NCBI GenBank assembly: GCA_005798685.1
Contig: SYIT01000059.1
Location: forward strand, 1-58,075
DNA: 58,075 bases
Direction of reading: 5' to 3'
Origin: Actinomycetota bacterium
Lineage (GTDB): Bacteria; Actinomycetota; Thermoleophilia; Solirubrobacterales; Solirubrobacteraceae
Shown here one piece after another: positions 44,169 through 53,841 of the stretch. Positions within the stretch are counted from its first letter, which is position 1. Each line of letters starts with the position of its first letter. The position numbers and the translations under genes were made by a program. The notes below the pieces were generated by a model that saw only the letters and a program-made list of their open reading frames with translations, was not told the origin of the DNA and ran no database searches.

Positions 44169-44250
44169 TGGCGGGAGCAGGATTCGAACCTGCGTAGGCA
44201 GAGCCAACGGGTTTACAGCCCGTCTCCTTTAACCACTCGGACATCCCGCC
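44169..44250 (-). tRNA. tRNA-Tyr (anticodon GTA)
   Basis: The minus strand folds as a class II tRNA of 82 bases: acceptor stem GGCGGGA/TCCCGCC with A discriminator, anticodon stem ACGGG/CCCGT around CTGTAAA (anticodon GTA), a long variable arm, and T arm with GGTTCGAATCC. No CCA is encoded. It lies 26 bases below the sigA stop on the same strand and may share its transcript. Confidence 0.97.
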
Positions 44251-44276
44251 GAGCACAGCGCTCGGAAGTCTAGAGC

Positions 44277-45413
44277 TCAGGCGCCGTCGCGCAGCTTCTG
44301 GGCCTCCGGCAGCGACTCCAACTTCTTCAGCGTGTGGTTTTCGATCTGGCGGATCCGCTCGCGCGTAACGTCAAAGGCGCGGCCGACCTCCTCCAGCGTT
44401 CGGGGCTTGCCGCCGCCGATCCCAAAGCGCATGATGATCACGTCCCGCTCGCGCGCAGGCAAGGTGCTGAGCGCGCGGTAAACATTCTCACGGCGAAGCG
44501 AATCTGCAGTCAGGTCAAATGGCGAGACAACGCCGTCGTCCTCGACGAAGTCACCGAGCTGCGAGTCGTCCTCATCACCGACCGGCTTCTCAAGCGAGAT
44601 CGGCTGCTGGCTTACGCGCAAAATTTCACGCACGTCCTCGGTGCTGCATTGAAGCTCCTCGGCAATCTCCTCTGGAGTTGGTTCGCGGCCGAGCGACTGC
44701 ACTAGCTGGCGCTCAACGTGAACGACCTTGTTCAGCTTCTCGACCATGTGGACGGGTATGCGAATCGTGCGGCCCTTGTCGGCGATTGCGCGCGTGACGG
44801 CCTGACGGATCCACCAAGTGGCGTAAGTCGAAAACTTGTAGCCGCGGCGGTAGTCGAACTTTTCTACCGCGCGAATCAGCCCCAGCGAGCCTTCCTGAAT
44901 CAGGTCAAGGAAGGTGAGGCCGCGGCCGAGGTAACCCTTGGCGATCGAAACGACGAGCCGCAGGTTTGCCTCAACCATGTGCTGCTTGGCGTTCATGTCG
45001 CCGCGTTCGATCCGCTTGGCGAGCGAGACCTCCTCGACGGCGCTCAGCAGCGGCACGCGGCCGATCGAGCGCAGGTAGAGGCGCAAAGAATCAAGGCTCG
45101 GTTCAACGGTCAGGTCGATCTCATCGTTCTTTGCGCCCGATGCCTTCCTGCTGCGCTTCGGCGCGCCTTCGGTAAGTGGCGGGCCGGAGCCGTCGTCGCC
45201 GTCTGCCAAGAGATCGATCCCCATCTCCTTCAGGTGGCCGTGCAGCTCCTGCACCTGCTCCTTCGAGACCTCAACCTCTTCAAAGCACTTCGTAATCTGC
45301 CCAACGGTCAGGAAACCCTTCTCCTGCCCGGTGACGATCAGTGGCTTCAGCTCAGCCAGCTCCCAGACTGGGGCCTCGTCGGCGAGCAATCCTGCGCTCT
45401 TAGTTGCCTGCAT
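44277..45413 (-). CDS. sigA: Primary RNA polymerase sigma factor (sigma70/SigA)
   Basis: The 378-residue protein has a short region 1.1 (about 20-70), an acidic/basic linker, region 1.2 ([16 protein letters not shown]), region 2 ([36 protein letters not shown]), region 3 and region 4.2 ([17 protein letters not shown]). All core regions are intact, so it is the housekeeping sigma. The ATG at 45413 is preferred to the GTG at 45422 because AGGAG lies 10 bases upstream. Confidence 0.95.
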   Translation of the reverse strand: MQATKSAGLLADEAPVWELAELKPLIVTGQEKGFLTVGQITKCFEEVEVSKEQVQELHGHLKEMGIDLLADGDDGSGPPLTEGAPKRSRKASGAKNDEIDLTVEPSLDSLRLYLRSIGRVPLLSAVEEVSLAKRIERGDMNAKQHMVEANLRLVVSIAKGYLGRGLTFLDLIQEGSLGLIRAVEKFDYRRGYKFSTYATWWIRQAVTRAIADKGRTIRIPVHMVEKLNKVVHVERQLVQSLGREPTPEEIAEELQCSTEDVREILRVSQQPISLEKPVGDEDDSQLGDFVEDDGVVSPFDLTADSLRRENVYRALSTLPARERDVIIMRFGIGGGKPRTLEEVGRAFDVTRERIRQIENHTLKKLESLPEAQKLRDGA

Positions 45414-45652
45414 TCTCTCCACAGCTCCTCAATTAAGAAATTGCGAGAGCCGTTCTCCAAACGGCCCCCCTCCCCACACAACTCCCCTACTGAAACGTGA
45501 CCTAAGCCGATTGAACGATTTGTTCGCTTCGCTCGTAATCGAAGAAATCGAAAACAACGCGGCTAAGCCGTGATCAACAAGTGATTAATAGCACAAGCGC
45601 GATCGAGCCTGGGCTACCCTCCCCTCAACCCCAACTTAAGGCAGGTCCTAAG

Positions 45653-46651
45653 GTGGAACTTTCAGCTCTAAGCAACTCGCCAGACGTCCAGAACTACAAG
45701 CCTGAGATTCACATCTCGCTCTCTCGCGTTGGCGTGACCGGAGTTGAGAAGGTGATCCGCATCGGCGAGCCAGGCGCCGAGCAGTCCTACCACGCGCAGC
45801 TTGAATGCTTCGTTGACCTTGGTCCGAAGCAGAAGGGCGCTCATATGTCGCGCTTCGAGGAGGTCGTCAACGAGGCTATCGGCGAGTTCGCCGTTGAAGG
45901 AACTGCGCTACGCGCCGAGCAGCTGGCGCAGAAGATCGCTGAGAGCGTGCGCGAGCGTCAAGCAGCGCGCCGCGCCGAAGTGACGATCATCGCCCGCTAC
46001 CCGGAGCACAAACCGGCGCCGGTCTCAGGGATCACGACGCAGGAAATTTATACGCTCCACGGGGCCGCGCTCGCGAGCGAAGCGGGAACCCGGCGCCTTG
46101 TTGGCGTTACCGCTCAAGGAATGACGGCCTGCCCCTGCGCGCAGGAACTCGTCGCCACAACGGCCCGCGACCGGCTCAGCGCGCAAGGCTTTGAAAGCGA
46201 CGAGATCGAGCAGATCATCGCCGCCGTTCCAATTGCCACACACAACCAGCGAGGCCTTGGAACGCTCTACCTTGGCTCGGTTGAGGGCAGCGAGCTGGAC
46301 GTTGAGGCCGCCGACCTGCTGGCAATCGTCGAAGGCTCGATGTCAAGTGAGATTTATGAGCTGATGAAGCGCTCCGATGAGGGCTCAGTCGTTGAGAAGG
46401 CGCACAGTCGCCCGCGCTTTGTTGAGGACTGTGTGCGCGAAGTCATTCAGGGCGTGATCGACCGCTACGGCGACCTTGACGACGCAACCTTCGTCTCCGC
46501 TCGCCAAGAAAACCTTGAGACGATTCACCAGCACAACGTGACCGCTGAGCGCTTCGGACTGCTCGGCGAGCTGCGGCGCGAGATCGCCGCCGACGAGCAC
46601 CTGATGCATCACACTTCGATGCGCGAGTGGCTCGATGCCGGCGGCCGTTAG
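45653..46651 (+). CDS. folE2: GTP cyclohydrolase FolE2 (type IB)
   Basis: The protein has the FolE2 signature: SPDVQNYKPEIHISLSRVGV at the start, GMTACPCAQ with the metal Cys and THNQRG with the substrate-site His. It opens the imidazole ring of GTP in the first step of folate synthesis. FolE2 can use metals other than zinc, unlike FolE. The GTG at 45653 (332 residues) is chosen because family homology begins just after it and AAGGCAGG lies upstream; a GTG at 45581 would add a Pro-rich 24-residue leader. Confidence 0.9.
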   Translation: MELSALSNSPDVQNYKPEIHISLSRVGVTGVEKVIRIGEPGAEQSYHAQLECFVDLGPKQKGAHMSRFEEVVNEAIGEFAVEGTALRAEQLAQKIAESVRERQAARRAEVTIIARYPEHKPAPVSGITTQEIYTLHGAALASEAGTRRLVGVTAQGMTACPCAQELVATTARDRLSAQGFESDEIEQIIAAVPIATHNQRGLGTLYLGSVEGSELDVEAADLLAIVEGSMSSEIYELMKRSDEGSVVEKAHSRPRFVEDCVREVIQGVIDRYGDLDDATFVSARQENLETIHQHNVTAERFGLLGELRREIAADEHLMHHTSMREWLDAGGR

Positions 46652-47064
46652 CCGCTGGCGCGCTGAGCGCAGCTGAGCAGCAGACTGTTATCGGGCACTT
46701 CGACGCTGACCAGCGGCAATGCCCCCGGAGAGTTGAAAACCTGCTGGCCCGCGTCGGCATCGGCCAGCGAGGCTGAGTCGGAGTTCCACAGCGCCAGCAT
46801 TGCGTAGCTCTTGCCTGGCCCCTCGAATAGCACGCCACGGGTTTTCCCCCAGTCCCAGCGCTGGGCGATCTTCAGCCCGCCGGCGGCGATGTCGGCGCGT
46901 ACCGCGCTGAGCGCGTCCTGCGAGCGCGCTTGAGCCAGCCCAGCCTTCTTGACGCAGGCTGCAATCTCATTGGGAACGGGGTCGCGATTGCCGAGCACGA
47001 TGAAGATCGCCGTTCCAAACGAGGCGATGATTGCGACGGCGAGGAAGGTGAAGGCCCACTTCAC
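46648..47064 (-). CDS. Small membrane-anchored protein of unknown function
   Basis: The 138-residue protein begins with one hydrophobic helix (MKWAFTFLAVAIIASFGTAI) and has an extracytoplasmic domain with two Cys. I do not recognise the family. Its start overlaps the pgsA stop by 4 bases, so the two are coupled, and its stop overlaps the converging folE2 stop by 4 bases. Confidence 0.6.
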   Translation of the reverse strand: MKWAFTFLAVAIIASFGTAIFIVLGNRDPVPNEIAACVKKAGLAQARSQDALSAVRADIAAGGLKIAQRWDWGKTRGVLFEGPGKSYAMLALWNSDSASLADADAGQQVFNSPGALPLVSVEVPDNSLLLSCAQRASG

Positions 47065-47636
47065 TGCGGTGAGCCTTCGCGCGGCTGTGCGCGCCGCAAT
47101 TCGGCCTCACGCATCAAGCGGCGCATGCCGAAGAAGTAGTCGACGCCGCTGACCACGGTGACGGCGACCATCACGTAAACGAGCCAGTCGATCCAAGTCG
47201 GCGAGGGGACGAGCAGAATCAGCAGGAAGATCGTCAGCACCTGAACGCCTGTCTTTACTTTCCCCCACCAGTTTGCGGCGATCACGACGCCCTCGGAGCG
47301 GGCGGAGATGCGCGCGACGGTGACGGCAAACTCGCGCGCCACGATCACCATCGCGACCCATGCCGCGAGCCGCCCGAGTGAGACGAGCGAAAGCAATGCG
47401 GCGATGATCAGCAGCTTGTCTGCGACAGGATCCATCAGCTTGCCGAAGGTTGTGATCTGCTCGCGCGTTCGAGCCAACCAGCCGTCGAGCGCGTCGGTCA
47501 CTGAAGCGGCGGCGAAGACGACGGCGGCGAGCACGTCGCTTGTCTGACCGCCGTGGGAGAGCAGCGCGACGACGAGCACCGGCACGAGCAGGATTCGCAG
47601 CACCGTCAGCAGGTTTGGCAGGTTCAGCGTGAACAC
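47061..47636 (-). CDS. pgsA: CDP-diacylglycerol--glycerol-3-phosphate 3-phosphatidyltransferase
   Basis: The 191-residue protein has about 5 transmembrane helices and the CDP-alcohol phosphotransferase motif D-G-x2-A-R-x8-G-x3-D-x3-D, seen as DALDGWLARTREQ then TTFGKLMDPVADK. It makes phosphatidylglycerol phosphate from CDP-diacylglycerol and glycerol 3-phosphate. The opening MFTLNLPNLLTVLRI is typical of PgsA. It overlaps the next gene by 4 bases. Confidence 0.92.
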   Translation of the reverse strand: MFTLNLPNLLTVLRILLVPVLVVALLSHGGQTSDVLAAVVFAAASVTDALDGWLARTREQITTFGKLMDPVADKLLIIAALLSLVSLGRLAAWVAMVIVAREFAVTVARISARSEGVVIAANWWGKVKTGVQVLTIFLLILLVPSPTWIDWLVYVMVAVTVVSGVDYFFGMRRLMREAELRRAQPREGSPQ

Positions 47637-47686
47637 GGCTCCCCGCAGTATTACGCGCCTGCGCGCCGGCGCTGCAGCTTGGCGCT

Positions 47687-48598
47687 CTAGGCCTCGATCG
47701 CAGCCTCGGCTGGCGGAGCGAAATCTGCGCCTCGCATCACGCCCACACTGGCCACGATCACGAGTCCGATCGCTGCCAGCTCACGGAGCGGTAGCTGCTG
47801 GCCCAACAGAAGCAGCCCGGCCAGCGCCGCTACCGCTGGCTCAATGCTCATCAACACGCTGAACACTCTTGCCGGCATTCGCCGGAGCGCCTCGGCTTCC
47901 GCTGTGTACGGGATCGCCGAGCTGAGCAGAGCAACTCCCAGCCCCACGGCCAGCACCGAGGGGTCCAGCAGGTGACCACCTCCGCTGACGAGCCCTGGAA
48001 TGAGCACTAGCCCGGCGGCAACTACTGCAGCTATCGCAATTCCCTCACCAGCGTGGAACCGCCGGACGAGGCGCTGTGCGAGCAGAATGTACGCTCCCCA
48101 CGCGACCGCTGCGACCAGCGCAAAAACAACGCCGACGGTATCCAGCGCGGTTTCGGCGGTCCAAGGCGCCGCGAGCACCACAACGCCTAGCGCAGCCATG
48201 ATTACCCAGAGCCAGTGGCTCGGCTTGCGCGACAGAGCCCCCGCGACAGTGATTGGTCCGAGAAATTGAATCGTCACAGCGACCCCAAGAGGCAACCGCG
48301 AAATGGCCTCGTAGAAGCACAGGTTCATGACCACAAGCGTCAATCCAAAGATGACTACGAGCCGCCAATCCGAGGCGCTGCGACCGCGCAACGCCGGGCG
48401 GGCAACCGCGAGCAACAAGACCGCGCTGAGCGACAGCCTCAGCAGCGTCGTTCCTGTCGCGCCCACATCGTCGAAGATCGTGAAGGCAAGTGCGCCGCCG
48501 AACTGAATCGAGAGCGTGCCGATGATGACCAGAACAACCGGAGGAACGTTGGAGAGCACCTTGTAACCGACAGTCGAACCTGCTGGGTCGCTTGACAC
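47687..48598 (-). CDS. EamA/DMT-family exporter (RhtA-like), first copy
   Basis: The 303-residue protein has ten hydrophobic helices in two EamA repeats. Blocks such as RLPLGVAVTIQFLGPITVA and ALRRMPARVFSVLMSIEPAVA match the RhtA threonine/homoserine exporter branch. It should export amino acids or other small metabolites. It is a paralogue of the neighbour at 48674-49651, which suggests tandem duplication. Confidence 0.85.
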   Translation of the reverse strand: MSSDPAGSTVGYKVLSNVPPVVLVIIGTLSIQFGGALAFTIFDDVGATGTTLLRLSLSAVLLLAVARPALRGRSASDWRLVVIFGLTLVVMNLCFYEAISRLPLGVAVTIQFLGPITVAGALSRKPSHWLWVIMAALGVVVLAAPWTAETALDTVGVVFALVAAVAWGAYILLAQRLVRRFHAGEGIAIAAVVAAGLVLIPGLVSGGGHLLDPSVLAVGLGVALLSSAIPYTAEAEALRRMPARVFSVLMSIEPAVAALAGLLLLGQQLPLRELAAIGLVIVASVGVMRGADFAPPAEAAIEA

Positions 48599-48673
48599 CG
48601 CTTCAGTCGCGCCCGTGTAGGTCTACGGTCATCAGCTCAGTATCGCGCCCCAAGCCGATCGTTAGGAACGAGA

Positions 48674-49651
48674 TCACCCCTCGATCGCTGCAACCGGTGA
48701 GGGGGCGGGCGCCGAGCGCGTGACGCCGATGCTCGCGGTCACGACCAACGCGATCGCCATTAGCTCTCTCAGCGCGAGTCGCTGGTTGAGAACTATGATC
48801 CCCGCAACGACGGCGACAGCAGGTTCAAGGCTCATTAGGACGCCGAAGACCCTCGCCGGCATGCGGCGAAGCGCCTCGAACTCGAAGCTAAACGGAATCA
48901 CCATGCTCAGAATCGCAACCACCACCCCGACCGCCAAAACCGACGGATCGAGCAGCATTTGGCCTCCATCCAGAATGCCTGGCACCGCAGCCGCAGCGGT
49001 CGCAACCACCATTGCGATCGTCAGGACATCGCGTCCCGAGAAAAGCTTCCCTGCCCGCGCAACGAGGAGAATGTAACTCGCCCACCCTGCTGCCGCCATC
49101 AGCGCAAGCGCCACGCCGATTAGGTCAAGCGACTCGGTTTGGGACCAAGGTGCGGTCATCAGGACGATGCCGGCGGCCGCAAGCAGGACCCAGAGTCCTT
49201 CGACCCAACGTCGCGAGTATGCCGCAGCCACGGAGATCGGCCCCAGAAACTCGATCGTCACCGTGACCGCGACCGGCAGCCGGCCTAGCGCGGCGTAGTA
49301 GAGCATGTTCGTTGCCCCCAGCGAGATCCCGAACGCCAATGCCAGCCGGTATTGGGCTCGGGTCCAGCCTTTGATCTTGGGCCTGCTGACGGCAATCAGC
49401 ATCAGCGAAGCAAGTGCGAGACGCAAGAACGTGCTACCAACCGCGCCGACGCGGTCGAAGAGAGTCACCGCAAGCGCTGCACCGAACTGAACCGAGACAG
49501 TCGCCGCAAGCACGAGCAGCAGCGGAGATGCGCGGCTGAGGAGGCCGTCCTCGTGCTCGGTGTCGTCGGGAGAGGCATTCACTGCCCCACCATCTTGCCA
49601 CCAGCGCGCGGAGTCTGCCGCACGCATTCGCTGGGGGGACGGCTCAACCAT
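48674..49651 (-). CDS. EamA/DMT-family exporter (RhtA-like), second copy
   Basis: The 325-residue protein has a short hydrophilic N-terminus and ten helices in two EamA repeats. RLPVAVTVTIEFLGPISVA and ALRRMPARVFGVLMSLEPAV match the first copy nearly residue for residue. The role should be export of a small metabolite. The N-terminal 25 residues differ from the paralogue, and the true start may be an internal Met or Val; 49651 diverges from clpP by only 16 bases. Confidence 0.84.
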   Translation of the reverse strand: MVEPSPQRMRAADSARWWQDGGAVNASPDDTEHEDGLLSRASPLLLVLAATVSVQFGAALAVTLFDRVGAVGSTFLRLALASLMLIAVSRPKIKGWTRAQYRLALAFGISLGATNMLYYAALGRLPVAVTVTIEFLGPISVAAAYSRRWVEGLWVLLAAAGIVLMTAPWSQTESLDLIGVALALMAAAGWASYILLVARAGKLFSGRDVLTIAMVVATAAAAVPGILDGGQMLLDPSVLAVGVVVAILSMVIPFSFEFEALRRMPARVFGVLMSLEPAVAVVAGIIVLNQRLALRELMAIALVVTASIGVTRSAPAPSPVAAIEG

Positions 49652-49667
49652 GCCCTAGCGTGAAGTG

Positions 49668-50249
49668 ATGCCGCTGATCCCGACCGTAATCGAGACGACC
49701 TCACGCGGGGAGCGTGAGTATGACCTTTACTCGCGGATGCTGAACGATCGGATCATCTTTCTCAGCCAGCCGATCGGCGACCAGATCGCCAACTTGATCG
49801 TCGCCCAGCTCCTCCACCTCGAGTCAGAGGATCCGGACAAGGACGTCTGGATCTACATCAACCCGCCCGGCGGTTCGATCTATGCGGGGCTCGCGATCGA
49901 CGACGCGATGCAGTTCATCAAGCCCGATGTGCCCACGATCTGCTGCGGCGTTGCGATGTCGATGGGGTCGCTGCTGCTGATGGCCGGCGCTCCCGGCAAG
50001 CGGCTCGCGCTTCCGAACAGCAGGATCCTGATCCACCAACCTTCTTCGGGCTTTGAGGGCCAGCCAGCGGACATCGAGATTCACCTGAACGAGATTCTCA
50101 GGACGCGAGCACGGATCGACGAGCTCTACGCGCTGCATACCGGCCTCAGCGTTGAGCAGGTCCACGAGGACATGGAACGCGATCGCTTCTTCACCGCTCA
50201 CCAGTCGGTCGAATACGGCCTGATCGACCGCGTCATCACCTCGCACTAA
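49668..50249 (+). CDS. clpP: ATP-dependent Clp protease proteolytic subunit
   Basis: The 193-residue protein has the ClpP fold with [19 protein letters not shown], the nucleophile Ser in [17 protein letters not shown], the His in [14 protein letters not shown] and the Asp in MERDRFFTA. The catalytic set is complete. The segment before the Ser is GVAM rather than the common GQAA. No clpX or second clpP lies beside it. The ATG at 49668 follows a GTG at 49665; either could start the gene. Confidence 0.9.
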   Translation: MPLIPTVIETTSRGEREYDLYSRMLNDRIIFLSQPIGDQIANLIVAQLLHLESEDPDKDVWIYINPPGGSIYAGLAIDDAMQFIKPDVPTICCGVAMSMGSLLLMAGAPGKRLALPNSRILIHQPSSGFEGQPADIEIHLNEILRTRARIDELYALHTGLSVEQVHEDMERDRFFTAHQSVEYGLIDRVITSH

Positions 50250-50665
50250 AGCTCAATCAGCGCGCTGCGAACCGCCTCATCGCGCTCGCGCGCCTCATCG
50301 TCGACCCAGCCCCAGGCGACGCCGTCAGCGATCGAGAAGGTTGGGCGCTTGTGGCTGCTGACGCGTTCTACGTTGATCTCAACGCCGACTACTCCGTCGA
50401 GGCCGGGAAGTGGATCTTCGACGACCTGCGCAGTGCCGTGGGCAGTAAAGGCAACGTCGCCGGCTGCGAGCACGGTCAAGGCGACGCGCGGATCTTCGCG
50501 AAGCCGCTCGAGCGAGCCTCGGCGCGCGCCCAGTGCGAAAACGATGCGCCGCTCCGAGGCCCGGATTGCGGTACTGACCGGGATTGCGTGCGGCCCTGCG
50601 CCGCCCGTGGCAAGGATGCAGACCGTCCCTCGCGGCCAGTGCGGCAGCTCAACTGGTTCTTCCAT
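50246..50665 (-). CDS. Pyridoxamine 5'-phosphate oxidase-like (PPOX-class) flavoprotein
   Basis: The 139-residue protein has the split beta-barrel of the PPOX family: [20 protein letters not shown], then [20 protein letters not shown] and [18 protein letters not shown]. Such proteins bind FMN or F420, and many in actinobacteria are F420-dependent; which one applies is not clear. The stop overlaps the converging clpP stop by 4 bases. Confidence 0.75.
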   Translation of the reverse strand: MEEPVELPHWPRGTVCILATGGAGPHAIPVSTAIRASERRIVFALGARRGSLERLREDPRVALTVLAAGDVAFTAHGTAQVVEDPLPGLDGVVGVEINVERVSSHKRPTFSIADGVAWGWVDDEARERDEAVRSALIEL

Positions 50666-50691
50666 GTGGCCAACCTAGTAGTTTGATCGCC

Positions 50692-51558
50692 ATGGGACGA
50701 ATCAAACGCGGTTGGACGTTGTCAAACCAGAGCTGGGCTGTCGTGAAATCCGACAAGTCGCTGCTCGCCTTCCCGATTATCTCGATAGTTGCGGCGATCG
50801 TGACGATGATCATCTTCTTCGGCGGCGGCGCCGGGATCGCCGTTGCGACTGACTCGCCTTGGGCAACGCTGCCGTTCGTGATCATCGGCGTCTACCTGCT
50901 GACCGTCATTGGCGTCTTCTCCTCGGTCGCGCTCGCTTCCTGCGCTACCGAAGCGCTCGAAGGGCGGGATACGACAGTCGGGCAAGGCATCAGCGCCGCG
51001 CGAGGGCGGATGAAATTGATTTTTGCTTGGGCCGCAGTGGCGCTATTCGTTGGGCTCCTGATCTCGGTGATTCAAGGCTTGATTGAGCAAGTTGCCGGAA
51101 GCATTGCTGGCGCTATCGTCGGAGGGCTTGCGGGCTTCGCTTGGGCGGTCGCAACCTTCTTCGTGATTCCTGTGATCGCGCTTGATGGGCTGGGGCCGAA
51201 AGAGGCTCTGAAGACGTCGGCTCACGTCGTCAAGGAGCGTTGGGGCGAGGGCGTCGTTGGTTCTAGCGCGATCGGCCTGATCACTTTCTTTGTCGCGATT
51301 CTGCCAGCGTTTGCGATCATGTTTCTTGGCTTCGTTCTGCTCGGTTCGTCGGCCGTTGGTGGCGGATTGCTGATCACCGTCGGCGTTCTCGTCTTCGTTA
51401 TCGCACTGCTCTTTCAGTCGACGATCATGGCCGTCTTCCGCGTCGCCCTTTACCGCTACGCGACCGAGGACAAGGTGCTCGGTGGCTTCGACCGCGACGG
51501 GCTGGAGTCAGCTTTCGTGGCGAAGAAAGGCCGCCGCGGCGCACTCGGAGGCGCCTAA
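50692..51558 (+). CDS. DUF6159-like multi-pass membrane protein
   Basis: From the ATG at 50692 the 288-residue protein begins MGRIKRGWTLSNQSWAVVKS and has about six transmembrane helices with SCATEALEGRDTTVGQGISA in a cytoplasmic loop. The pattern matches uncharacterised DUF6159-type membrane proteins. The family name is from memory, and no function is known. The frame is open to 50584 only because it overlaps the divergent gene. Confidence 0.65.
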   Translation: MGRIKRGWTLSNQSWAVVKSDKSLLAFPIISIVAAIVTMIIFFGGGAGIAVATDSPWATLPFVIIGVYLLTVIGVFSSVALASCATEALEGRDTTVGQGISAARGRMKLIFAWAAVALFVGLLISVIQGLIEQVAGSIAGAIVGGLAGFAWAVATFFVIPVIALDGLGPKEALKTSAHVVKERWGEGVVGSSAIGLITFFVAILPAFAIMFLGFVLLGSSAVGGGLLITVGVLVFVIALLFQSTIMAVFRVALYRYATEDKVLGGFDRDGLESAFVAKKGRRGALGGA

Positions 51559-51631
51559 AATTCGCGCTGAACCATCGCTGCGCAGGTAAGGCGCGCCAAC
51601 GCTTTAGCGATGCTGCGACGATGTAGGAACG

Positions 51632-52975
51632 ATGGACACGCTGATTAGCTCAATCTTTTTGCTCGCGCGGGCCGGCGGTGGCTCCTCCGGCTTTGGCGGT
51701 GGCGGAGGTGGTGGCGGCTTCGGTGGTGGTGGCGGCTTCGGTGGTGGTGGCGGCTTCGGTGGTGGTGGCGGCTTCGGTGGTGGAGGCTACGGCGCCGCAG
51801 CGAGCGCCGGGACTGTGTTAACGCTCTTCCTCGTCTTCGGCGTGATCGCGCTGATCATCTTGCTGAGCATGTTTCGCTCCTATATGACGGTGCGCAACAT
51901 GCGGCAGCGGCGGATCGAGCGAGATGCGCGCGTGCGAACCGCTTCGGCTGAGGCGGCGGCCGATGACGCAGCCTTCGACGCGGACGCGATTACGGCCGGA
52001 ACGGCCGCGCTTTTCGGCGCTATCCAGCACGCCTGGGATCAGCGCGATGATCGAGCGCTACAGACGATGGTTGGCGACGATCTGCTCGTCGAATGGCGCC
52101 TTCGGATGCAGGATTTCGCCTCGCACGGTTGGCATAACCGGGTGCGCGTCCTGCGCGGGCCCGAGGTGCTTTACGTCGGTATCGACAATAAGGCCGATGA
52201 CGTCGATGACCGCGCGATCGTCCACATCGAAGCGACGCTCGAGGATTTCGTTGAAACCGATGACGGCATGCGAATCATGCGCAGCGACGACAACGACGCG
52301 GTCGTGACGCTCAGCGAATACTGGACGCTCGCCAAGCGTGATGGCTCTTGGATCCTGCTCTCGATCGAGCAGGACCGCGAGGGCGCCCATCACCTTGACG
52401 CGCCGATCATCGCCTCGCCTTGGGCGGACGACGTGAGGCTGCGCGACGCGGCGATCGTTGAGGCGGGGGTCGCCGACAGGGCGCTTGAAGGAACGTCAAC
52501 CGCCGATCTCGTCGACGTCAGCCTCGCCGACGACGCTCGCACGCAGGCGATGGATCTCTCGCTCGTTGACGGGCGCTTCGCGCCCGACGTGCTGGAGGCT
52601 GCGGCGCGGCGCGCCGTTGCCGCCTGGGCTCAGGCCGTTGACGGCCCGGACACGGCACTCGAAGCGATTGCCAGCGCTGAGGCAATTGAACAGCTGCTCT
52701 ACCCGTCAGCCGATGGCCACAATGCAAGGCTCGTCGTGCGCGGGCCGCAGGTTGAATCGATCATGATCGAACGGCTGGTCGCGGAGCCGGCCCCGGCGCG
52801 GATGAGTGTCGTTCTAAAGGTCCGTGGGCGCAGATACTTGGAGAACCGTGACACCGCCGCCGTGATCGCCGGCGACAAGGACCGCGAAGTGAAGTTCAGC
52901 GAGAGCTGGACGCTGGCCCTCGACGGTTCCGATCAAGTGCCGTGGCGGCTCGTTGACGCTGCCCCCTCCGGCTAG
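51632..52975 (+). CDS. Gly-rich membrane protein with Tim44-like domains
   Basis: The 447-residue protein has a short hydrophobic start, a Gly/Phe-rich stretch (about 20-50), a transmembrane helix (about 60-85), a charged segment and two Tim44-like domains (about 120-260 and 300-445). Each has the form ALFGAIQHAWDQRDDRALQT with a later RIVHIEATLEDF-type strand pair. Related proteins scaffold or bind membranes. The lack of a full signal peptide leaves topology open. Neighbours give no clue to its role. Confidence 0.68.
   Translation: MDTLISSIFLLARAGGGSSGFGGGGGGGGFGGGGGFGGGGGFGGGGGFGGGGYGAAASAGTVLTLFLVFGVIALIILLSMFRSYMTVRNMRQRRIERDARVRTASAEAAADDAAFDADAITAGTAALFGAIQHAWDQRDDRALQTMVGDDLLVEWRLRMQDFASHGWHNRVRVLRGPEVLYVGIDNKADDVDDRAIVHIEATLEDFVETDDGMRIMRSDDNDAVVTLSEYWTLAKRDGSWILLSIEQDREGAHHLDAPIIASPWADDVRLRDAAIVEAGVADRALEGTSTADLVDVSLADDARTQAMDLSLVDGRFAPDVLEAAARRAVAAWAQAVDGPDTALEAIASAEAIEQLLYPSADGHNARLVVRGPQVESIMIERLVAEPAPARMSVVLKVRGRRYLENRDTAAVIAGDKDREVKFSESWTLALDGSDQVPWRLVDAAPSG
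51713..51784 (+). repeat. Four tandem 18-bp units encoding Gly-Gly-Phe-Gly-Gly-Gly
   Basis: The unit GGCGGCTTCGGTGGTGGT repeats four times, with the last unit slightly changed. It encodes the GGFGGG stretch near the N-terminus of the Tim44-like protein. The near identity of the copies indicates recent slippage, so the length may vary between strains. Confidence 0.9.
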
Positions 52976-53013
52976 TTACAAGCCCGATAACGTCGGCGCC
53001 GAGCTGTAACTTT
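52974..53013 (+). terminator. Possible terminator between the Tim44-like and aquaporin genes
   Basis: AGTTACA (52974-52980) and TGTAACT (53005-53011) form a perfect inverted repeat, overlap the stop codon of the Tim44-like gene, and are followed by TTT. The 24-base loop between them is long and GC-rich. It may end the upstream transcript before the aquaporin gene. Confidence 0.4.
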
Positions 53014-53049
53014 CGCGGCGGAGATTGAGACTACGGAGGTTTGTCGAAT

Positions 53050-53775
53050 ATGCCGCTTTCGAAACGTTTGGCCGCCGAGTGCATCGGCACTTTTGGCTTC
53101 TTTCTAACTGGGTTCATGGGAATCGTCGCGCTGACGACTCAGGGCATCACGGCGATTCAATCGGTCGGTATCGCCGTTGGATTCGGCTTTGGCTTGGCGC
53201 TGATGATCTTCGCTTTCGGTCACGTTTCGGGAGGTCACTTCAACCCGGCCGTGACGCTCGGATTGGCGAGCGCGCGAAAGCACCCCGTTGGTGAAATTCT
53301 GCCCTACTGGGCGGCGCAGATTGTCGGCGGGCTACTGGCCGCGCTGCTCGTACTAGCGCTCTACACGCAAACGATTGTTGGCAAGACGGTCACCGCACCT
53401 GGCGCTGGCGTCAGCGACGGCAAAGCGTTTGTGCTTGAGGCTGTTTTCACGATGCTGTTCGTACTTGTGATCGCCACCGTGGCGACCGATGACCGTGCGC
53501 CGTGGAAGGGCGTCTTCGCCCCATTTGCGATCGGCCTCTTCATCTTTACAGCTGCGACCGTTGCCGGGCCGATCACCGGCGGTTCCTTCAACCCAGCCCG
53601 CTCGCTGGCGCCGGCAATCGTTGCCGGCGACTTCAGCAGCATCTGGGTCTACCTGCTGGCGCCGCTGCTGGGCGGCGTGATCGGAGGCGTGATTCACCTC
53701 TACTTCGCTGAGGACCGGGGCGCTGCCCCGGACGAAGAGTTCGACGATCTGACCGCGGGGCCAGAGGCAGGCTAA
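53050..53775 (+). CDS. Aquaporin/glycerol facilitator (MIP family), full length
   Basis: The ATG at 53050 follows GGAGG by 10 bases, so it is preferred to the TTG at 53041. The 241-residue protein has six helices and both half-pore loops: GGHFNPAVTLG and GGSFNPARSLAP. It conducts water or small neutral solutes. It contrasts with the truncated aquaporin at 22548, which has lost the first half; the two are not close copies. Confidence 0.9.
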   Translation: MPLSKRLAAECIGTFGFFLTGFMGIVALTTQGITAIQSVGIAVGFGFGLALMIFAFGHVSGGHFNPAVTLGLASARKHPVGEILPYWAAQIVGGLLAALLVLALYTQTIVGKTVTAPGAGVSDGKAFVLEAVFTMLFVLVIATVATDDRAPWKGVFAPFAIGLFIFTAATVAGPITGGSFNPARSLAPAIVAGDFSSIWVYLLAPLLGGVIGGVIHLYFAEDRGAAPDEEFDDLTAGPEAG

Positions 53776-53808
53776 TCGTCCTCCCCGCCGTGCGCGGGAA
53801 GGACGATT
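53774..53808. terminator. Strong hairpin between convergent genes
   Basis: AATCGTCCT pairs perfectly with AGGACGATT, and inner bases CCCGC/GCGGG extend the stem beyond one mismatch, around a CGTGC loop. It begins in the aquaporin stop codon and lies between two converging genes. There is no long T-run, so it may act as a bidirectional terminator by stem strength. Confidence 0.5.
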
Positions 53809-53841
53809 GGCTTTGCCTGAATCTGGGATCCCAGCCGAGCG

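Noticed and set aside
44024-44180. Plus-strand frame reading LPFGTLLSYTRDPFGNLQAG
   Set aside because: It vaguely resembles a glyoxalase/VOC strand (DPFGN), but it is short, has no start or ribosome site and runs into tRNA-Tyr. At most it is a gene remnant.
45513-45525. GAAC-N5-GTTC as a LexA box before folE2
   Set aside because: LexA sites of this type have a 4-base spacer, and neither neighbour is an SOS gene.
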